The notes: generated by a model not told the origin, from the sequence alone. A DNA stretch of 64,000 nucleotides from Nepenthes gracilis (GCA_033239525.1 BSYO01000004.1:16716037-16780036), one strand, 5' to 3'; positions 11,030 through 22,658 are shown, counted from the first letter of the stretch. Numbers and translations are program-made.

Positions 11030-11830
11030 GAAGTTCTTCTTTTTCAAAATGCAAGAGTGCTCAAAAGCCGGAGTGTTCAAAAGCCGGAGTGCACAGAAGC
11101 CGGAGTGCTTTTTCTCAAAAGGACGGCGTGCTCAAAAAGCCGGAGTGTTTTTCACTCAAAGGACGGAGTGCTATTTACTAACAAGACAGCGTGGTTTTTA
11201 CTCAAAGGACGAAGTACTTTTAAAAGCCGAAGTTTCATAAATCCGGAGTGCTTTTTACTGAAAGCCGGAGTACTTTTAAAAGTCAAAGTTCATTTTTCTC
11301 AAGGGACGGAGTTCATTAAAAGTCGGAGTTCATTTCACATTAAGGCTGGAGTTCATTTTTCACACAAAGCCGGAGTTCTTTTTGACATAGGACGGAGTTC
11401 TTTTTAACAAAAGCCGGAGTTCATTTCACATTAAGGCCGGAGCTCATTTTCTTATACAAAGTCGGTGCTCATTTTCATATTAAGGGAGCCGGTTTCAATT
11501 TAAGTACCAAGCTAGAGTTCAAATACAAAGTCGGAGTTCATTTTCAATACAAAGCCGGAGCTCATTTTCATATTAATAGAGCTGGTTTCATTTTAAGTAC
11601 CAAGCTGGAGTTCAAATACAAAGCCGGAGTTTATTTTCAATACAAAGCTGGAACTCATTTTCATATTAAGGCCGGAGTTCATTTTAAAGCCAGAGTTCTT
11701 TTTCCAACAAAAGGACGGAGTTCTTTTTGACAAAGGCGGAGTTCAAAAGCTGGAGTTCATTTCCCTTTAAAGCCAGAGGTCATTAAAGCCGGAGTTCATT
11801 TCTCTTAAAGGACGGAGTTCATATAGAAGG
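11030..11830 (-). repeat. CGGAG motif array in LTR2 (transcribed side)
   Basis: Plus-strand phrases GCCGGAGTGC, GGACGGAGTTC and GCCGGAGTTCATTTTC recur every 20-40 bases, separated by A/T-rich spacers such as TTTTTCTCAAAAG. In LTR sense they read ACTCCGGC and ACTCCGTCC. The spacing is irregular, unlike a simple satellite, and the core is better kept than the spacers. A further GCCGGTTTCAT variant continues to about 12000. Confidence 0.85.
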
Positions 11831-12280
11831 CCGTGTTCAATTTCAAGCAAATGCCGTTTTCATGCCAAATGCCGGTTCATATTACATGCCAAATGCCGGT
11901 TTCATTTCATATGTCGAATGCCGGTTTCATATTACATGCCAAATGCCAGTTTCGTTTTATATGCAAAATGTCGGTTTCGTTTCACATGTCAAATGCCGGT
12001 TGTAACCTTTGGTTCGGATTTCATGTAAGTTCAGAAAGTAGGAAAACAGGCGTCATGAACTTCAGAACAGATTCAAACGAAAACTAAAAACGTGTTAACG
12101 TCCGAATACTTGCAGCAAAACAGAGTGCAGTATATTTGCAAATGAACTAAAAACCGAACTTAAAAACAGCGTCCGAAGTAACTTGCCTGAGAGTTGCCCA
12201 GTATCACCGTTTTGAAGTTTCTCCTTCACTCCCTCCTTTCTGCTTTGATTGTCTGACTTTGTCAGCCAACCGACGCTGGG

Positions 12281-12290
12281 TTTTTATAGA
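12281..12290 (-). promoter_or_regulatory. TATA box of LTR2
   Basis: TCTATAAAAA on the minus strand, inside CCTCCTCTATAAAAA, which is nearly identical to LTR6 at 22542-22556. Flanks such as CAGCGTCGGTTGG also match, so this is a conserved core promoter. Confidence 0.7.
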
Positions 12291-12586
12291 GGAGGGGTTG
12301 GGTGAGGTAAGTGGGGTAAGTCACCCACTTCGGTACCTCTTTTCAGAGGGTAGGTGGGAGCAAGTGGGTTAGGCTACTTACTATAGTACTTTTTCTCAGA
12401 GTATAATGCTGTAGTTTTTACCTACCCTATTTGGTTGCCGCCTAGTTGAATTCTAACTAAATCCTAAAGTTTACTTTTGTCTTTAGGTACCATTAGTTTA
12501 TCCGGTGAACTTTTTGGTCAATATTTCTAATTAAGCCGAGTTCAAATACATGCAGTGCCGGTTTCAATTTTTGTAAACCTAAGAAA

Positions 12587-12695
12587 TCCGGTCAACTCTT
12601 TAATTCCGGTTAACATCTTCGAATCCGGTCAACTCTTCCAATCCGGTCAATATCTTTGAATCCGGTCAACTCTTCAATTTCGGTCAACTTCTTCT
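12587..12695 (-). promoter_or_regulatory. W-box-like GGTCAAC cluster upstream of the LTR2 promoter
   Basis: CCGGTCAACTCTT-type units occur about six times in 110 bp, each holding GGTCAA, the complement of the WRKY-binding core TTGACC. The cluster ends about 300 bp upstream of the TATA box. Binding by WRKY proteins is inferred from the motif only. Confidence 0.55.
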
Positions 12696-12971
12696 TATTA
12701 TTCACTCCGTCCATCACCTTTTCATAAATTTCGGATTTCTTCTCCACAATTCTACTCCGGCCTCACCAACACACAAAACCACTCCGGACTTCAAGGCCAC
12801 TTCGGCCTCACCAACACACAAAACCAATCCGAACTTCAAGGCCACTTCGGCCTCACCAACACACAAAACCACTTCGGACTTCAAGGCCAGTTCGGCCTCT
12901 CTTCACACAATTCACTTCGGTCTTCAAATTCAGGAGACAATTTCTAATTTCAAAATATGCTCTAAAGCTGG

Positions 12972-15900
12972 TTTTTTTTTTTTTTTTGGTAAGCAAGTAT
13001 TTTGGATTAAAGGGAGAAAAAATAAGTTACAAAAATTATGTTTTGTCTCCAAGTAATTTGAATTGGAAAAAAAGACATAATATGCTAGGGCATGCCCCGA
13101 GCACCTTGTACATAAAAAAAAACAAAAAACCTCCAGGAGGACAACATTCATCAGAAGAGATAAAAAATGCAATCTGTCAAATGTTACACATGAACAGACG
13201 ATCAGCGAGAACACTATCATTCTTCACAAACACAACATCAAGGGGGAGGCAGCCAATCTGGCTCAGCTCCCACAACGCTGGAACACATCAACATCAACCA
13301 CTTCGGCGACAATTCCAAACCGGCAAGACCGAGTCCAACAAAAAATCAGCAATTGAAACCGTATTGAAAACGGCAATTGAACACGGCCACAAAAAATCCA
13401 AACCGGGCAAAAGTCGACATCGGCAAATGGAATCAGCAATTGAGATCGGCCACAGTAAATCCATACCGGCCACAAGTCGAAACCGGCAATTGATGCGTAA
13501 ATCCAAAAGCGGCAAATGACAGTCCATGTCAGCAAGCCAAATCGGTCTCAAGGCCCATCCGGCCTCCAGCCCCAATCGGCACCCTCAATTGAAATCGACA
13601 ACCTCCATCACAGCAGGTTCCAAACAACAAAATTCCAGCAGCTCCATCAAGCCATGTCCAGATCCCAGCTCCAGCTAAGCATCCAAGCAAACTACGGCAA
13701 TGAAGTATGATGAAACCAGCCACCAGCATATCTGAATCAGGACCAGCTGCATCTCCCGGCAACAGAGGGTGCAAGGCCAACAAAATCCACCGCCACTCAA
13801 TGCAGGCAGAGAATTACAGCTTGCAATCATAGTAAAACAGCAACAGTCCACTCTGCATTAGAAATCATGGCATCCAGGAACATTTCCAAAACCCGGGCCA
13901 AACCTCCTTTACGGCAGGTTAAAAACAGCTAAAAAAAAACCAGCATCAGCATCTTTGCTAATATAGCACTGGGCAACAAACAGAGCACCACCATAACAGC
14001 CCTGCAAAGAAATACCACAACACATTCCGGAACTGCCACCAACAAGCACCAGTTGCGTCAGCAGAATGCCACATCTGGCAGCAGTCAGGACAACGCAGAA
14101 GAATTGAAAAACCAAGGTCACCCACATGCACTTCACAAACGCACAAGAGATAAAGATAATTCGGGCCGAAACTGCCAGGCAGTCGTAGTACTCACATACC
14201 AAAGCAGGCTTGATGATTCACCACAATTCAGCAACCCGGCTACCTCAACATCAGAGCAAACAATAGGCTCACAAAGTTGGCACCAGCAGTAAAACCGGCA
14301 CGGAACAAAGCCAAAGCACTGGGGTCTCAAGGTAAACACCATGGCCAGCTATTTCAAATCTCCAAAGAGAGGACAGCCCGACCAGCAGCATATTTCCAGC
14401 GCTTCCACTCCACAGTAACAAGACCATCAAACCAGCAACTTCAGCAGGGCTTAGCCAAACTCAGCTCCAGCAAAGTTTACAGAATAGCCAAGTATAACAG
14501 AAAAAACAGCAACGGAAGAACCTGGTACGGCTGCAGCAGCCCATGACATCAGCATCAGAAATGGGCATAGCCACCCACCACCACTTAAAGCACCCAGGAC
14601 ATACCAGCCACACCAAGTCAACCACGCAATCAATCAGCAGCATTAACACGGATCTGAATCGAGCAGGCCTCCAACAACAATCTTTGAAGTTCCAAGCAGA
14701 ACAGAACAACACAACCCAGCAATGGCATCAGACACCCACAATGGCTGCCTATCCTCTACAAAAGCCACCCTGTAGAGATCGACATCAGCATCTTGGATTC
14801 CTTCAGGAAGCATCCAACTCATCAACCGGTTGGAGGTAAAAGCCAGCAGCTCCAGAACCCAGAATTAAGTCAATTGAATTCAACCATCTACGACAGTAAC
14901 ATCAGCGTAGCTAGCATAAATCAACCGATACCAACGGTCTACTACTCTTCAAATCAGACCAACCTCCAACAACAGAACAACATAGGGCATCCAAAAGGTA
15001 ATGAGGTCCGATACCCCCAGCAACATAACAACAGATTTATTATTTTTTATTATTATTATTTTTTATTTTTTATTTTATTTATTTTTTTTATTTATTTTTT
15101 TTTCAAAGAAGAAGAGAGAAACCAAAGGAGACAAGGTCCAACAAAAGAAAAGGCCTAATCACCAACAACACAACCCTCTAGAGCAAAGGGAGGCAAACAA
15201 ACTCCGACGCAGAGGAGAAAAAAAAAAAAAAAAGAAAAAAAAAAAACAAAAAGAGAAAGAAGGAAAAACCTAAAATGGGGGAAGAAAATAAAAACCAAAA
15301 AAAGAAAAACAGAATAGGCGAGGAAAGGAAGGGAAGGATAAACAAAAATAAAAAAAATATATACATATCATTTTTTTTTTATAAGTTCCAACGCCTAACC
15401 ATCGAACGGTTAGGGCGACCAGCACGAGGCAATGAGGCCTTCAATTTGTCCCGAACAGCGTTTGATATCTGAGAGCATATATGGGAAATGTCCTGAGGGG
15501 AGGATTTCTCAAAGATACGGTTGTTACGTTCTCTCCAAATGTAATAGACAGTAGCCGCAAGAGAGAGACGTTTAGACAAAGCAGTGAGATTCTTGCCTTT
15601 CCAGATGAGGGCAGCCCAATCGACGTTTTGTGACCAGTTTGGGTAGGGCTAATGAATACAGCATTCCGTTGGATGGTGGTCCACACGGAAGTGGAAAACG
15701 GACAGGAGAAGAAAAGATGGTCATGATTTTCAGCATCCGAGTCACAAAGAGAGCAAGTGAGGGATAGATTTGGGACACCGTGAACCCGGTCGGATGTATT
15801 TAGTCGGCCTTTGATTGCTAACCAAAGGGTAAAGGCGTGGGCAGGAATATGGAATGGGCCCCAGACTAATTTGGTCCAACACAGTTTCTGTTTGGGGGGG

Positions 15901-16221
15901 TGAATAAGGAGGTAGGCAGTCTTAGTCGAAAAAACACCATTTTGGCTTCCAACCCATCTTAGGGAATCTTTTCGCTCGATGTTGGGTAGATAATGGGGCA
16001 TGTTTTCGGCGAGACAAGAAACCTCCTGATCATATGGGTTAGGCCAAGCCCATTGGTTATCTCTGATTATCTGAGAAACCTTAGCGTCTCCAGATAACCC
16101 AGTGACAGTACGAATGCGGTCAGTGCAAACCCTACTGAGAGGGCCGATAGGATGCCAGTGGTCATGCCAGACAAAGGTGTCCATGCCATCACCAATCATC
16201 TTAGTAGTGTCCATGCCAGAC
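12972..16221 (-). mobile_element. LINE J: 5'-truncated L1-type LINE
   Basis: On the minus strand the copy starts in the C-terminal part of ORF2 (16221), keeps the zf-RVT region to about 15379, then an A/T-rich stretch (15370-15035), a long TG-rich 3' UTR, GCTCGGGGCATGCCCTAGC (13103-13085), the 3' hairpin and poly-A (T-run from 12972). AAAGCTGG at 12964-12971 and 16222-16229 is the target duplication. 5' truncation is typical of target-primed LINE insertion. The UTR is open in many frames but has no domain. Confidence 0.85.
15379..16221 (-). pseudogene. LINE ORF2 C-terminus (zf-RVT domain) of LINE J
   Basis: The minus-strand reading holds the plant zf-RVT pattern: FVWHDHWHPIGPL, a WAWPNPYD phrase, DSLRWVGSQNGVFSTKTAY, then KLVWGPFHIPAHAFTLWLA. 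The zinc-binding CSLCDSDAENHDHLFFSC follows, and after a frameshift YYIWRERNNRIFEKSSPQ to the end. This domain follows the reverse transcriptase in plant L1 LINEs. At least one frameshift (about 15600) breaks the frame, and the reverse transcriptase itself is missing through 5' truncation. Confidence 0.85.
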
Positions 16222-16339
16222 AAAGCTGGTTTGGATTTTCTTAATATATTTTCCAAATAACCTTCAATTTTCCTCGATCCTTTGATTATTTTGACTCGAT
16301 GACTGAGACTTTCTAAGATTTAGAATTTGGGTCGTCACA

Positions 16340-17434
16340 TCCTCGATTACCATCGTAAAATTCTAAGGCTTGCCGGAGAACCTAACCTGACTGTAATCAG
16401 TCCTGGGTCCTAAATAACAGTATGAGAAATAACTTCTTAACTGAAAACCTTCTTTCGTAATCAGAGTTTCAAAATTCCCTTCAATTAACTCCAGAATGTT
16501 TAGAACATACAGTAACGGTCTAAAAACTCCTTCAGTTTTACTTCAGAAGTGCATGAAAACTTATCGGTATAAGTCTGTGCAAATTTTAAAAATAAATTAT
16601 ACCGGGAGTTTCATTTCAGTGCCAGTTAACTTTTATATAATAGGAGCTACGGTTAAAAATCATTAAAACCCCTTCATTTTCGTACCTAGGGCTTCGCCAA
16701 AACTTCCGGACTCAAATCGATCACTAAATATGTGTTTATTCATGAAATTAATGCCATAAATCCATACACATATACTAAATCATGCAATTTAACCAAAAAT
16801 CTCCAATACTTTTCGAGTTAGGGTTTTATCGCAAGCTTCCGGGACCAAATTGAACACTATTTACATGCTTGTTCATGAAATTGAAGCCAAATCTTGCAAT
16901 AAACATGGGTAAACACAAAATCTAGCCGAACAATCGAGGAAAATATGCTTCATTTACTTTAAACATGCAACAATAACATTTTAGAGCATTTTCATCAACT
17001 TTAAAGCAAGAGGAAACGGTAAAAATGAAAAACAACATCTGAAGTACACTTACCTTAGCCCGATCTACCATTATTTTTACGTGGAGTAGATTGGAACGAG
17101 TGATTTCCCTTTTCTCCTCTTCTCTTCTTCCTCTTCTTCGTTCGCTGGAGCGCGCGTGCGCTACATTCTACCGGTGCTCGCCTCGAGTGCCCAACGAGCA
17201 CGCGGTGAGTGAAGAGTTTCTGCCAGGGGCTCGCTCGCTACATTCTACTGGATTTTTGAGCTCGTTGCCATGCCTCAGGCACATGGCAGGCACCACTCAG
17301 CTGCTTGCTGAACTCGAGTTTTTTTCCAACTTTTTACTTTCAACTATCATTTTTCAATGTATGCTTTGCCTCTTAATGATTATCATCATTTTAATTACTT
17401 TCAATTATCATGTTTTTGGTTCCGGGGCCTCACA
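16340..17434 (-). repeat. LTR3 fragment
   Basis: On the minus strand it starts TGTGAGGCCCCGG at 17434 and is cut at 16340 by element 2. The CTCGATTACC phrase at 16342 matches one in LTR2 (10742) and LTR4 (19741 area), so the LTRs are related. It carries AAGGTAAGTG (17056-17047), the GT version of the donor-like motif that other LTRs show as GGCAAGTG. I see no clear TATA box. No good polypurine tract precedes it, so it is more likely the outer end of an insertion into element 4 than element 4's own 3' LTR. Confidence 0.65.
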
Positions 17435-17841
17435 GGTGGTCTCATTTGCTTAACGATTTAGACACATATCTCCATCATGGCTTGTGGACACCACAACTCT
17501 AATTTTTTTACACCCAGCTCCTCCATCACGTGGTTGACCATCTCCATATGTCAACCTTTGTCTAGGTGGTCCGACATAACTAACAAATCCTGATTTATCC
17601 CTAACTCAATAGGACACCGTAACTTAATTAAGACACTAACTAGAATCCCACAACCAGACAAATATTTTTAGTTACTAATCCTGACTTAGTTCTAACCTAA
17701 GTCATTAAACTAGAATAACTAGAGCTTTCTAATCTAATCATCCTACACCTTCATCTACTTAATTAATCAATCTTACTTTAACTTAAGCTTTCGCATAAGA
17801 TTCTAATCAACCTAAGGAATTTCTTTTCTCTGATACCAACT
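17435..17841 (-). other. Interior of element 4 with primer-binding site
   Basis: The minus strand reads GTTGGTATCAGAG at 17842-17830, then TTCCTTAGG and GCGAAAGCTTAAG, the block that follows the primer site in elements 1, 2 and 5. About 400 bp remain before LTR3 interrupts it. No coding motif. Confidence 0.7.
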
Positions 17842-20800
17842 ATGATGGAAAGGGTTATTTTTTGTCCTAATAACTTCTATTAATAATCACATAAAACTAA
17901 TACATATAATTGAAATAATATAAAATTTTTACAGAAAATCGGGTATAGTTTCCTCTGAAAATGGACAAAAATTATACATATAACTTGTATAAACAAACCT
18001 GTATAAAGCATATAAATATCTAGACTTCAAATCTTTTAACCACAATACATACAGAGGACCAACAAATACCATATCATCCATGACTCCAACACAATACTCT
18101 TTAACGACTACGTTGGATCTAACTAAAGATGTCATCTCGGCCTAAACAAATCCAAAATTAAAACTGTGAAAGCAGAACTAGATCGATAAATAACCTGCAG
18201 AAGTATAACAATGATTCATAGAAATAACAACTTGCCACAATTTAATACACAATATTAATCTAACTTGACTATTTATATTTCGATACATTAGACTTTTTTT
18301 TTTTGGTAAGTAAGATGAGATTAAATTAAATAAAAATTTACAGAACGATGTTCTACCTCCAAATGTTTTGCCAACTTAGAGGTGGAACGACACGCTAGGG
18401 CATGCCCCGAGCACTACCATAAACCAATTCAAGAAAACGTACAGAAAACAGAAAAGCAATGCTCATCTAGGTTACGAAGAAAAAAAGCTAAACCGTCACG
18501 GATCTCTTTGAGTGAAGGAACTCATCATGTCAATCAGAAATCCATATCTAGGGATCTGGAGACATTTATCAAATCACGTGTGCAGCATCCATCAATGTGT
18601 ATAATGGCTAGGCCAGCATCAATGATGCATCAATCAGCTCCTTACGTACACAATGTCTTCATTTGTCATCTTTTGGATCCATGGGAACGCCTGTTCGAGG
18701 TAGCATCATTAGCCATCGGCTGGATTGGTTCACTCCCATGTAATCGTGTCCTGCAAGAAAGATATATATATATATATATATTTGTAGTTAAATGCATTAA
18801 AAATAGAAACGAAAAAATACAAAAGGCACTCCATCTTCCAAGTGCCACTCCGGACTCAAAAGGCACTCCAGCTTCATGAATCCACTCCGGCCTTGAAAGT
18901 CAATCTGGCTCCAACAAGCCACTCCGGCCTCAAAGCATACAATCTACTCCGGCTTGTTGGTGTGCAACAAGCACACCAGCTCCAAATGCCACTCCGTCCT
19001 CCGTCTTCAAAATGCCACTCCGGTCTTAAAACTCGCAATCCACTTCGTCCTTTAGAGTGCAGAGGCACTCCGTCTTCAAAGAGAAAACACTCCGTCCTCA
19101 ACTCACGTTTGCCACTCCGTCCATTAAGTGTGCAAGAAAGTACTCCGTCTTCAGAAATCTACTCCGGCTTGTCATCCATACACACAGACCATATCTAAGG
19201 GATATGGGAAAGTATCAAAAAGGGAACAGTCCATCCCGCAAGCAATTTTTTTTTTTTTTGGGGACAAGAATATCCAAAACTCTAAGCTTTTGAAGTCCAG
19301 CAAATCTCCTTAAGCAAATCTCTTTCTTTACTCTAACTAATCGAGCGTCAACTCATGACTCTCATCTGGAAGGAAGAAAAAGCAAGAGCGAGCTAACAGC
19401 CCAACAAGTACATGATAACAAGGCACTAAACAATAATAACGAAATTAAATAGAAGGAAGATATATGAACATGAAAGAGATGCATATACGAAACTTGATTA
19501 GACATGCTTGAGGTGTAATTTATTTTTTTATTTTGTTCTTATTTTCTTTAGGACCTAGATTAAAATGTAATTATTCATCTTTGTGGACCCCGGCTAATAG
19601 ACCCTACCAGCCAAGGGAGCGAATAATTGATGATAGATTGTGTTCAATGAACACAATTAAAGGCTTTAGTTCCTATTTCCATTATTTTACATCCCGAGGA
19701 CATGATGTTCTAGATTCTTGGTTCTTGGTTCTTTTATCTTCAATTACCACTGAAACGTCCTAAGGCATGTTAAAAGTATCACCCACTACAATATGTGGCC
19801 AGGACAAATCCTTGAGTCTTCACTGTCATACTAGTGGTATGCCTAGAGATGTTATCCTTCATAACATTAATTTGTGGTCCTACTTTCATGATTTCTTGTT
19901 TTTTTGAGGGAGGATCCACCAAACATATTTACAAATATCTCCATCCGGGATAACAATCCATCATATTTCCAAATGTGGAATTTTTCTCCAATTATTCATT
20001 TGCTTATTATCTTGCTTGCGAATGTAAGTCTTTTTTCGACTTTGCATACATATGCAAATATCATATGCATAAGGAAGATTTAGAATTCTTACCATCGAAG
20101 AGCAAAATTGACTTTAAAGGCTTTCGGATACTAATTTTCTTTACACTTAAACATGCCAAAGCTTCCAGATTATTTAATTGAACTTACATAAATATACGCA
20201 TCACTTAATTAACATTTGAGCATGGGAAAGATTATGCAAATATTGTTCAATGTCTTTGATGACAATACTCGCATGAACAGTGCACATTAACGGTGTTCGA
20301 ATACAATATCGATTAAACCTCAAAATTCTGGATATCCAATGGGTACATCATCAAATTCAAGGCATGGGTAATTATTATCCTAAGTCAATCGATACATCAA
20401 AACCCAATTTAATCCGTTAATGGGGTCCCGGATTGAGTTTGGATCTCCTCAAATGAAATCCCACATAAAACCACAAATTTAGATAACCAATCGATAAATT
20501 GACATGCTTAAGTCATAGGTAATCATATTTTAGTCTTAAATTATGGAAAAACCCCAAAGTTTCGTGGGTAAATCATCCAGGCGAGAGGTTAGGGTTTCCT
20601 CGTCCGAAACTGATCAAAATCAAAGATTTTGGGCATGAGATTCACATATATGCATGCTTGGGTCTTGGAAACTACAAAATATAAATCTAACCGGGTATTG
20701 AAATAAGGATACCCAAAGAAAATAGAATAAAAAATTAAAAAAATGAAAGAGGAGAGTATGAGTGCATTTGCCTCATCCAGATCTATCACCTTTTAAGTAG

Positions 20801-21232
20801 CTCTCGGACGGATTCGGATTAGCGGGCATCCATCTTCTTCTTCTCTCTCTAGCCTTTGTCCTCTCTCTCTCTTCTAAAAATTAGAAAGGGCAAAAAAATG
20901 AGAAGGAAAAACCCTCGTGCGCTTTAAATACCGCAACTGGCGCTTGAGCACTTATCGAGCGCCAAGATATCCAAAAGGCCACGCTTGAGCACTCATCGGG
21001 TGAGCATTGAGTACGCCATTGTATTTTTCACATCCGGGTGGCACCTCGGGCGCTACCTGGGCAGACCCATTCTGCTAAATGCAGCTTACGCCTTGGGCGC
21101 CAGTCAGGTGCTGAGCCCATTCACCCTATTTTTTTTCCAATATTAATTTTTCATATTTTTTAAACCTAATTTTTGACCATTAATAATTCAATTACCTTCT
21201 AATTACTGTATTTTGGAAATCAAAACCTTACA
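17842..21232 (-). repeat. LTR4: 5' LTR of element 4, split by LINE E
   Basis: On the minus strand it begins TGTAAGGTTTTG at 21232 and ends CCATCATA at 17842. Order: G/C-rich GTGCTCAAGCGC (20951-20940), TATA-like TATTTAAAGC (20930-20921), donor-like GAGGCAAATG (20774-20765), a CTTCAATTACCACTG phrase near 19740 shared with LTR2, acceptor-like TTCCTTCCAG-ATGAG (CAG 19368-19366), LINE E, and U5. Minus LINE E it is about 2.4 kb. It interrupts the LTR of element 5. Confidence 0.75.
18293..19270 (-). mobile_element. LINE E: 5'-truncated LINE 3' region
   Basis: The minus strand starts in the A-rich 3' UTR seen in LINE B (TTTGATACTTTCCCATATCC matches 62338-62357). It crosses a GACGGAGTG/GCCGGAGTG array (19170-18840) and an AT dinucleotide run (18765-18780), then CTCGGGGCATGCCCTAGCG (18409-18391), the hairpin (18350-18364 with 18374-18388) and poly-A. 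The 5' edge near 19270 is approximate and I found no clear target duplication. Confidence 0.7.
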
Positions 21233-21840
21233 GAATTCCCCTGGGCCTCGCATAAGATCGAGCATTCGGCTTACTCCATTACTATTTTTTTGATCTTCAG
21301 ATGAGTACGAGCTGATGCCTAATGGGGAGGATTAGAGGTCGAAGATTACTAGGCTTGGAGGATATTTCGTGGATTTGTGTTTATGTAGGAAGGACATGTG
21401 GATGTATTTTGATTATTTTGATGATACTATGATGAATTTAGTTTCTATATGTATCAATGACCTCATATGCTTTTGCAGGTTATTATGGTTTGTTTTTGGT
21501 TCCTAGTGGCATCTCTTTGTTCCGACATTGTATTCGAAAATATGACGTTGGAGCTACGAATTTATTGTAGCAATATTATAATCCTATGTATGTTTGCTTG
21601 GTGGATTTTTTTTATGGATGACTTTTAAATAATTTGTATTTAGGTTTGACGAACATCATGTTCAGGTGGCCATTGGCCATATCAGTTCGGGTCCATTACA
21701 GGTGGTATCAGATAAGGAGATGCCTTAAGCTTGATTTGGATCTTGTGCGGAAGCTTAGGTTAGGAAGAGTTAGATTGAATAAGTAGATGAAGGCATAGGT
21801 TAATGTAATTCGGATAACTAGAATTAAGTTAAGATCAGTT
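21233..21840 (+). mobile_element. Element 5: end of a 5' LTR, primer-binding site and start of interior
   Basis: LTR5 resumes at 21233 where element 4 ends, carries acceptor-like GATCTTCAG-ATGAG (CAG at 21298-21300) and ends GTCCATTACA at 21700. TGGTATCAGA (21703-21712) is the primer site, followed by GAGATGCCTTAAG and GCGGAAGCTTAGG. Only about 140 bp of interior remain before element D begins. The acceptor-to-end part is similar to the LTR of D (44270-44700), so both are from one family. Confidence 0.75.
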
Positions 21841-21995
21841 GTGAGGTTTCGATTTTCATAATATCATAATTGGCCACCTTGGGTGCCCAATCCAATGCCC
21901 TATGCCTGTTGGGTGCTTGAGCGCTCACGGTAGGCATTGGAACCAGATGCGGTGCTCCTGCTGCACACCAAGCTAGTGCTCAAGCGCAAGCCCGC

Positions 21996-22005
21996 GATAT
22001 ATATG
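21996..22005 (+). promoter_or_regulatory. TATA-like box in the LTR of D
   Basis: GATATATATG lies about 10 bp after the 12-mer GTGCTCAAGCGC. The same 12-mer lies at the same distance before the TATA-like box of LTR4. Confidence 0.55.
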
Positions 22006-22546
22006 CGTGATGGCCTTCTTCGTTTATCATTTTCTGGCTTCCAATGAGATAGGAGAGAGAGAGAATACGAAGGAGAAGAAAGAGAAGGAAGAGATTTGCG
22101 AGATCCTGAAATCAAAAAGCGTAAAAATTGGAATAAAATATCCCAACTTAATACTAGAGTATTTTGATAAGGATGAAATCTGGAGTGATTTCCTGAGGCC
22201 AGAGTAATCCAGGCAGGAGTGGGTTGTGTAATTCAAAGGCAGGAGTAACTTTATGCCTCTATGAGGACCGGAGTAATTTCTTGTCTCATGAAGCCGGAGT
22301 GGCCTTTTTGGTCTCTTGAAGGCACTGAAGGCCGGAGCACTTCATGAAGGTGCAGGAGGCCAGAGTGAATTGTAAGTGGACGGCAGGAGCGAACGTTGGC
22401 AGCTAAAGAGAACAGCAGATTTTAGATAAAACCCAACTAGGTGGCGACCGAATAGAGTGGGTAAACTAATCTGGTTACCCCACCTACCATCTGAGAAAAA
22501 GTACGAAAGTAAGTTACCTGTCCCACTTACCCCACCAAACCCCTCC

Positions 22547-22556
22547 TCTATAAAAA
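22547..22556 (+). promoter_or_regulatory. TATA box of LTR6
   Basis: TCTATAAAAA within CCTCCTCTATAAAAA, shared with LTR2. The donor-like motif lies about 94 bp further on, against about 91 bp in LTR2 and 84 bp in LTR7. Confidence 0.7.
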
Positions 22557-22647
22557 GCCAGCGTCGGTTGGTTGATGCACAGGCTTGCAGAAGGAAGAGA
22601 GTGACGGGGAGAAAGCTTCAAGGCGGTAAAAATCTAGGAATCAACTC

Positions 22648-22658
22648 TCAGGCAAGTG
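22648..22658 (+). promoter_or_regulatory. Candidate 5' splice site in LTR6
   Basis: TCAGGCAAGTG fits a GC-type donor (AG before GCAAGT). Matching motifs sit at the same place in LTR2 (12190-12180), LTR7 (60679-60668) and D (25607-25616). LTR3 has the GT form AAGGTAAGTG. The candidate acceptor is at 25218. Without RNA data this is inference. Confidence 0.5.

Larger units (their letters stand above)
8248..16339 (-). mobile_element. Element 2: non-autonomous gypsy-type LTR element, cut by element 1
   Basis: On the minus strand this is a 5' LTR (16339 to about 9780), a primer-binding site and about 1.5 kb of non-coding interior that stops where element 1 begins. The interior aligns with that of element 1, so both belong to one non-coding family although their LTRs differ. 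The 3' half must lie left of the window. The LTR start (TGTGACGACCC, 16339) interrupts LTR3. Confidence 0.8.
9780..16339 (-). repeat. LTR2: 5' LTR of element 2, about 3.3 kb, split by LINE J
   Basis: On the minus strand from 16339 the order is TGTGACGACCC, an array with GCCGAAGTGG/CGGAGTGG phrases (12930-12720), six GGTCAAC W-box-like motifs (12695-12587), a TATA box (12290-12281), donor-like TCAGGCAAGTT (12190-12180), an ACTCCGGC array (11830-11030), a 64-bp duplication (10670-10533), acceptor-like CCTACAG-ATGAAG (CAG at 10119-10117) and the LTR end. LTR6 and LTR7 show the same order. LINE J, about 3.25 kb, lies near the start of the LTR. Confidence 0.8.

Noticed and set aside
15035..15370. 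A/T-rich tract as a possible replication origin or MAR
   Set aside because: It lies at the junction of the coding part and 3' UTR of LINE J. Comparable A/T stretches occur at the same place in the other LINE copies, so it is part of the element.
16340..17434. LTR3 as the 3' LTR of element 4
   Set aside because: The bases before it on the minus strand (AAATGAGACCACC) are not a polypurine tract, the LTR start differs from LTR4 (TGTGAGGCC against TGTAAGGTT), and the interior would be only about 400 bp.
18763..18782. AT dinucleotide run as a TATA box
   Set aside because: It is a simple (AT)n microsatellite inside the 3' UTR of LINE E with no conserved promoter context.
22007..22207. 66-codon open frame across the D LTR and LTR6
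   Set aside because: It spans the LTR6 insertion boundary at 22097, so it cannot be an ancestral gene.
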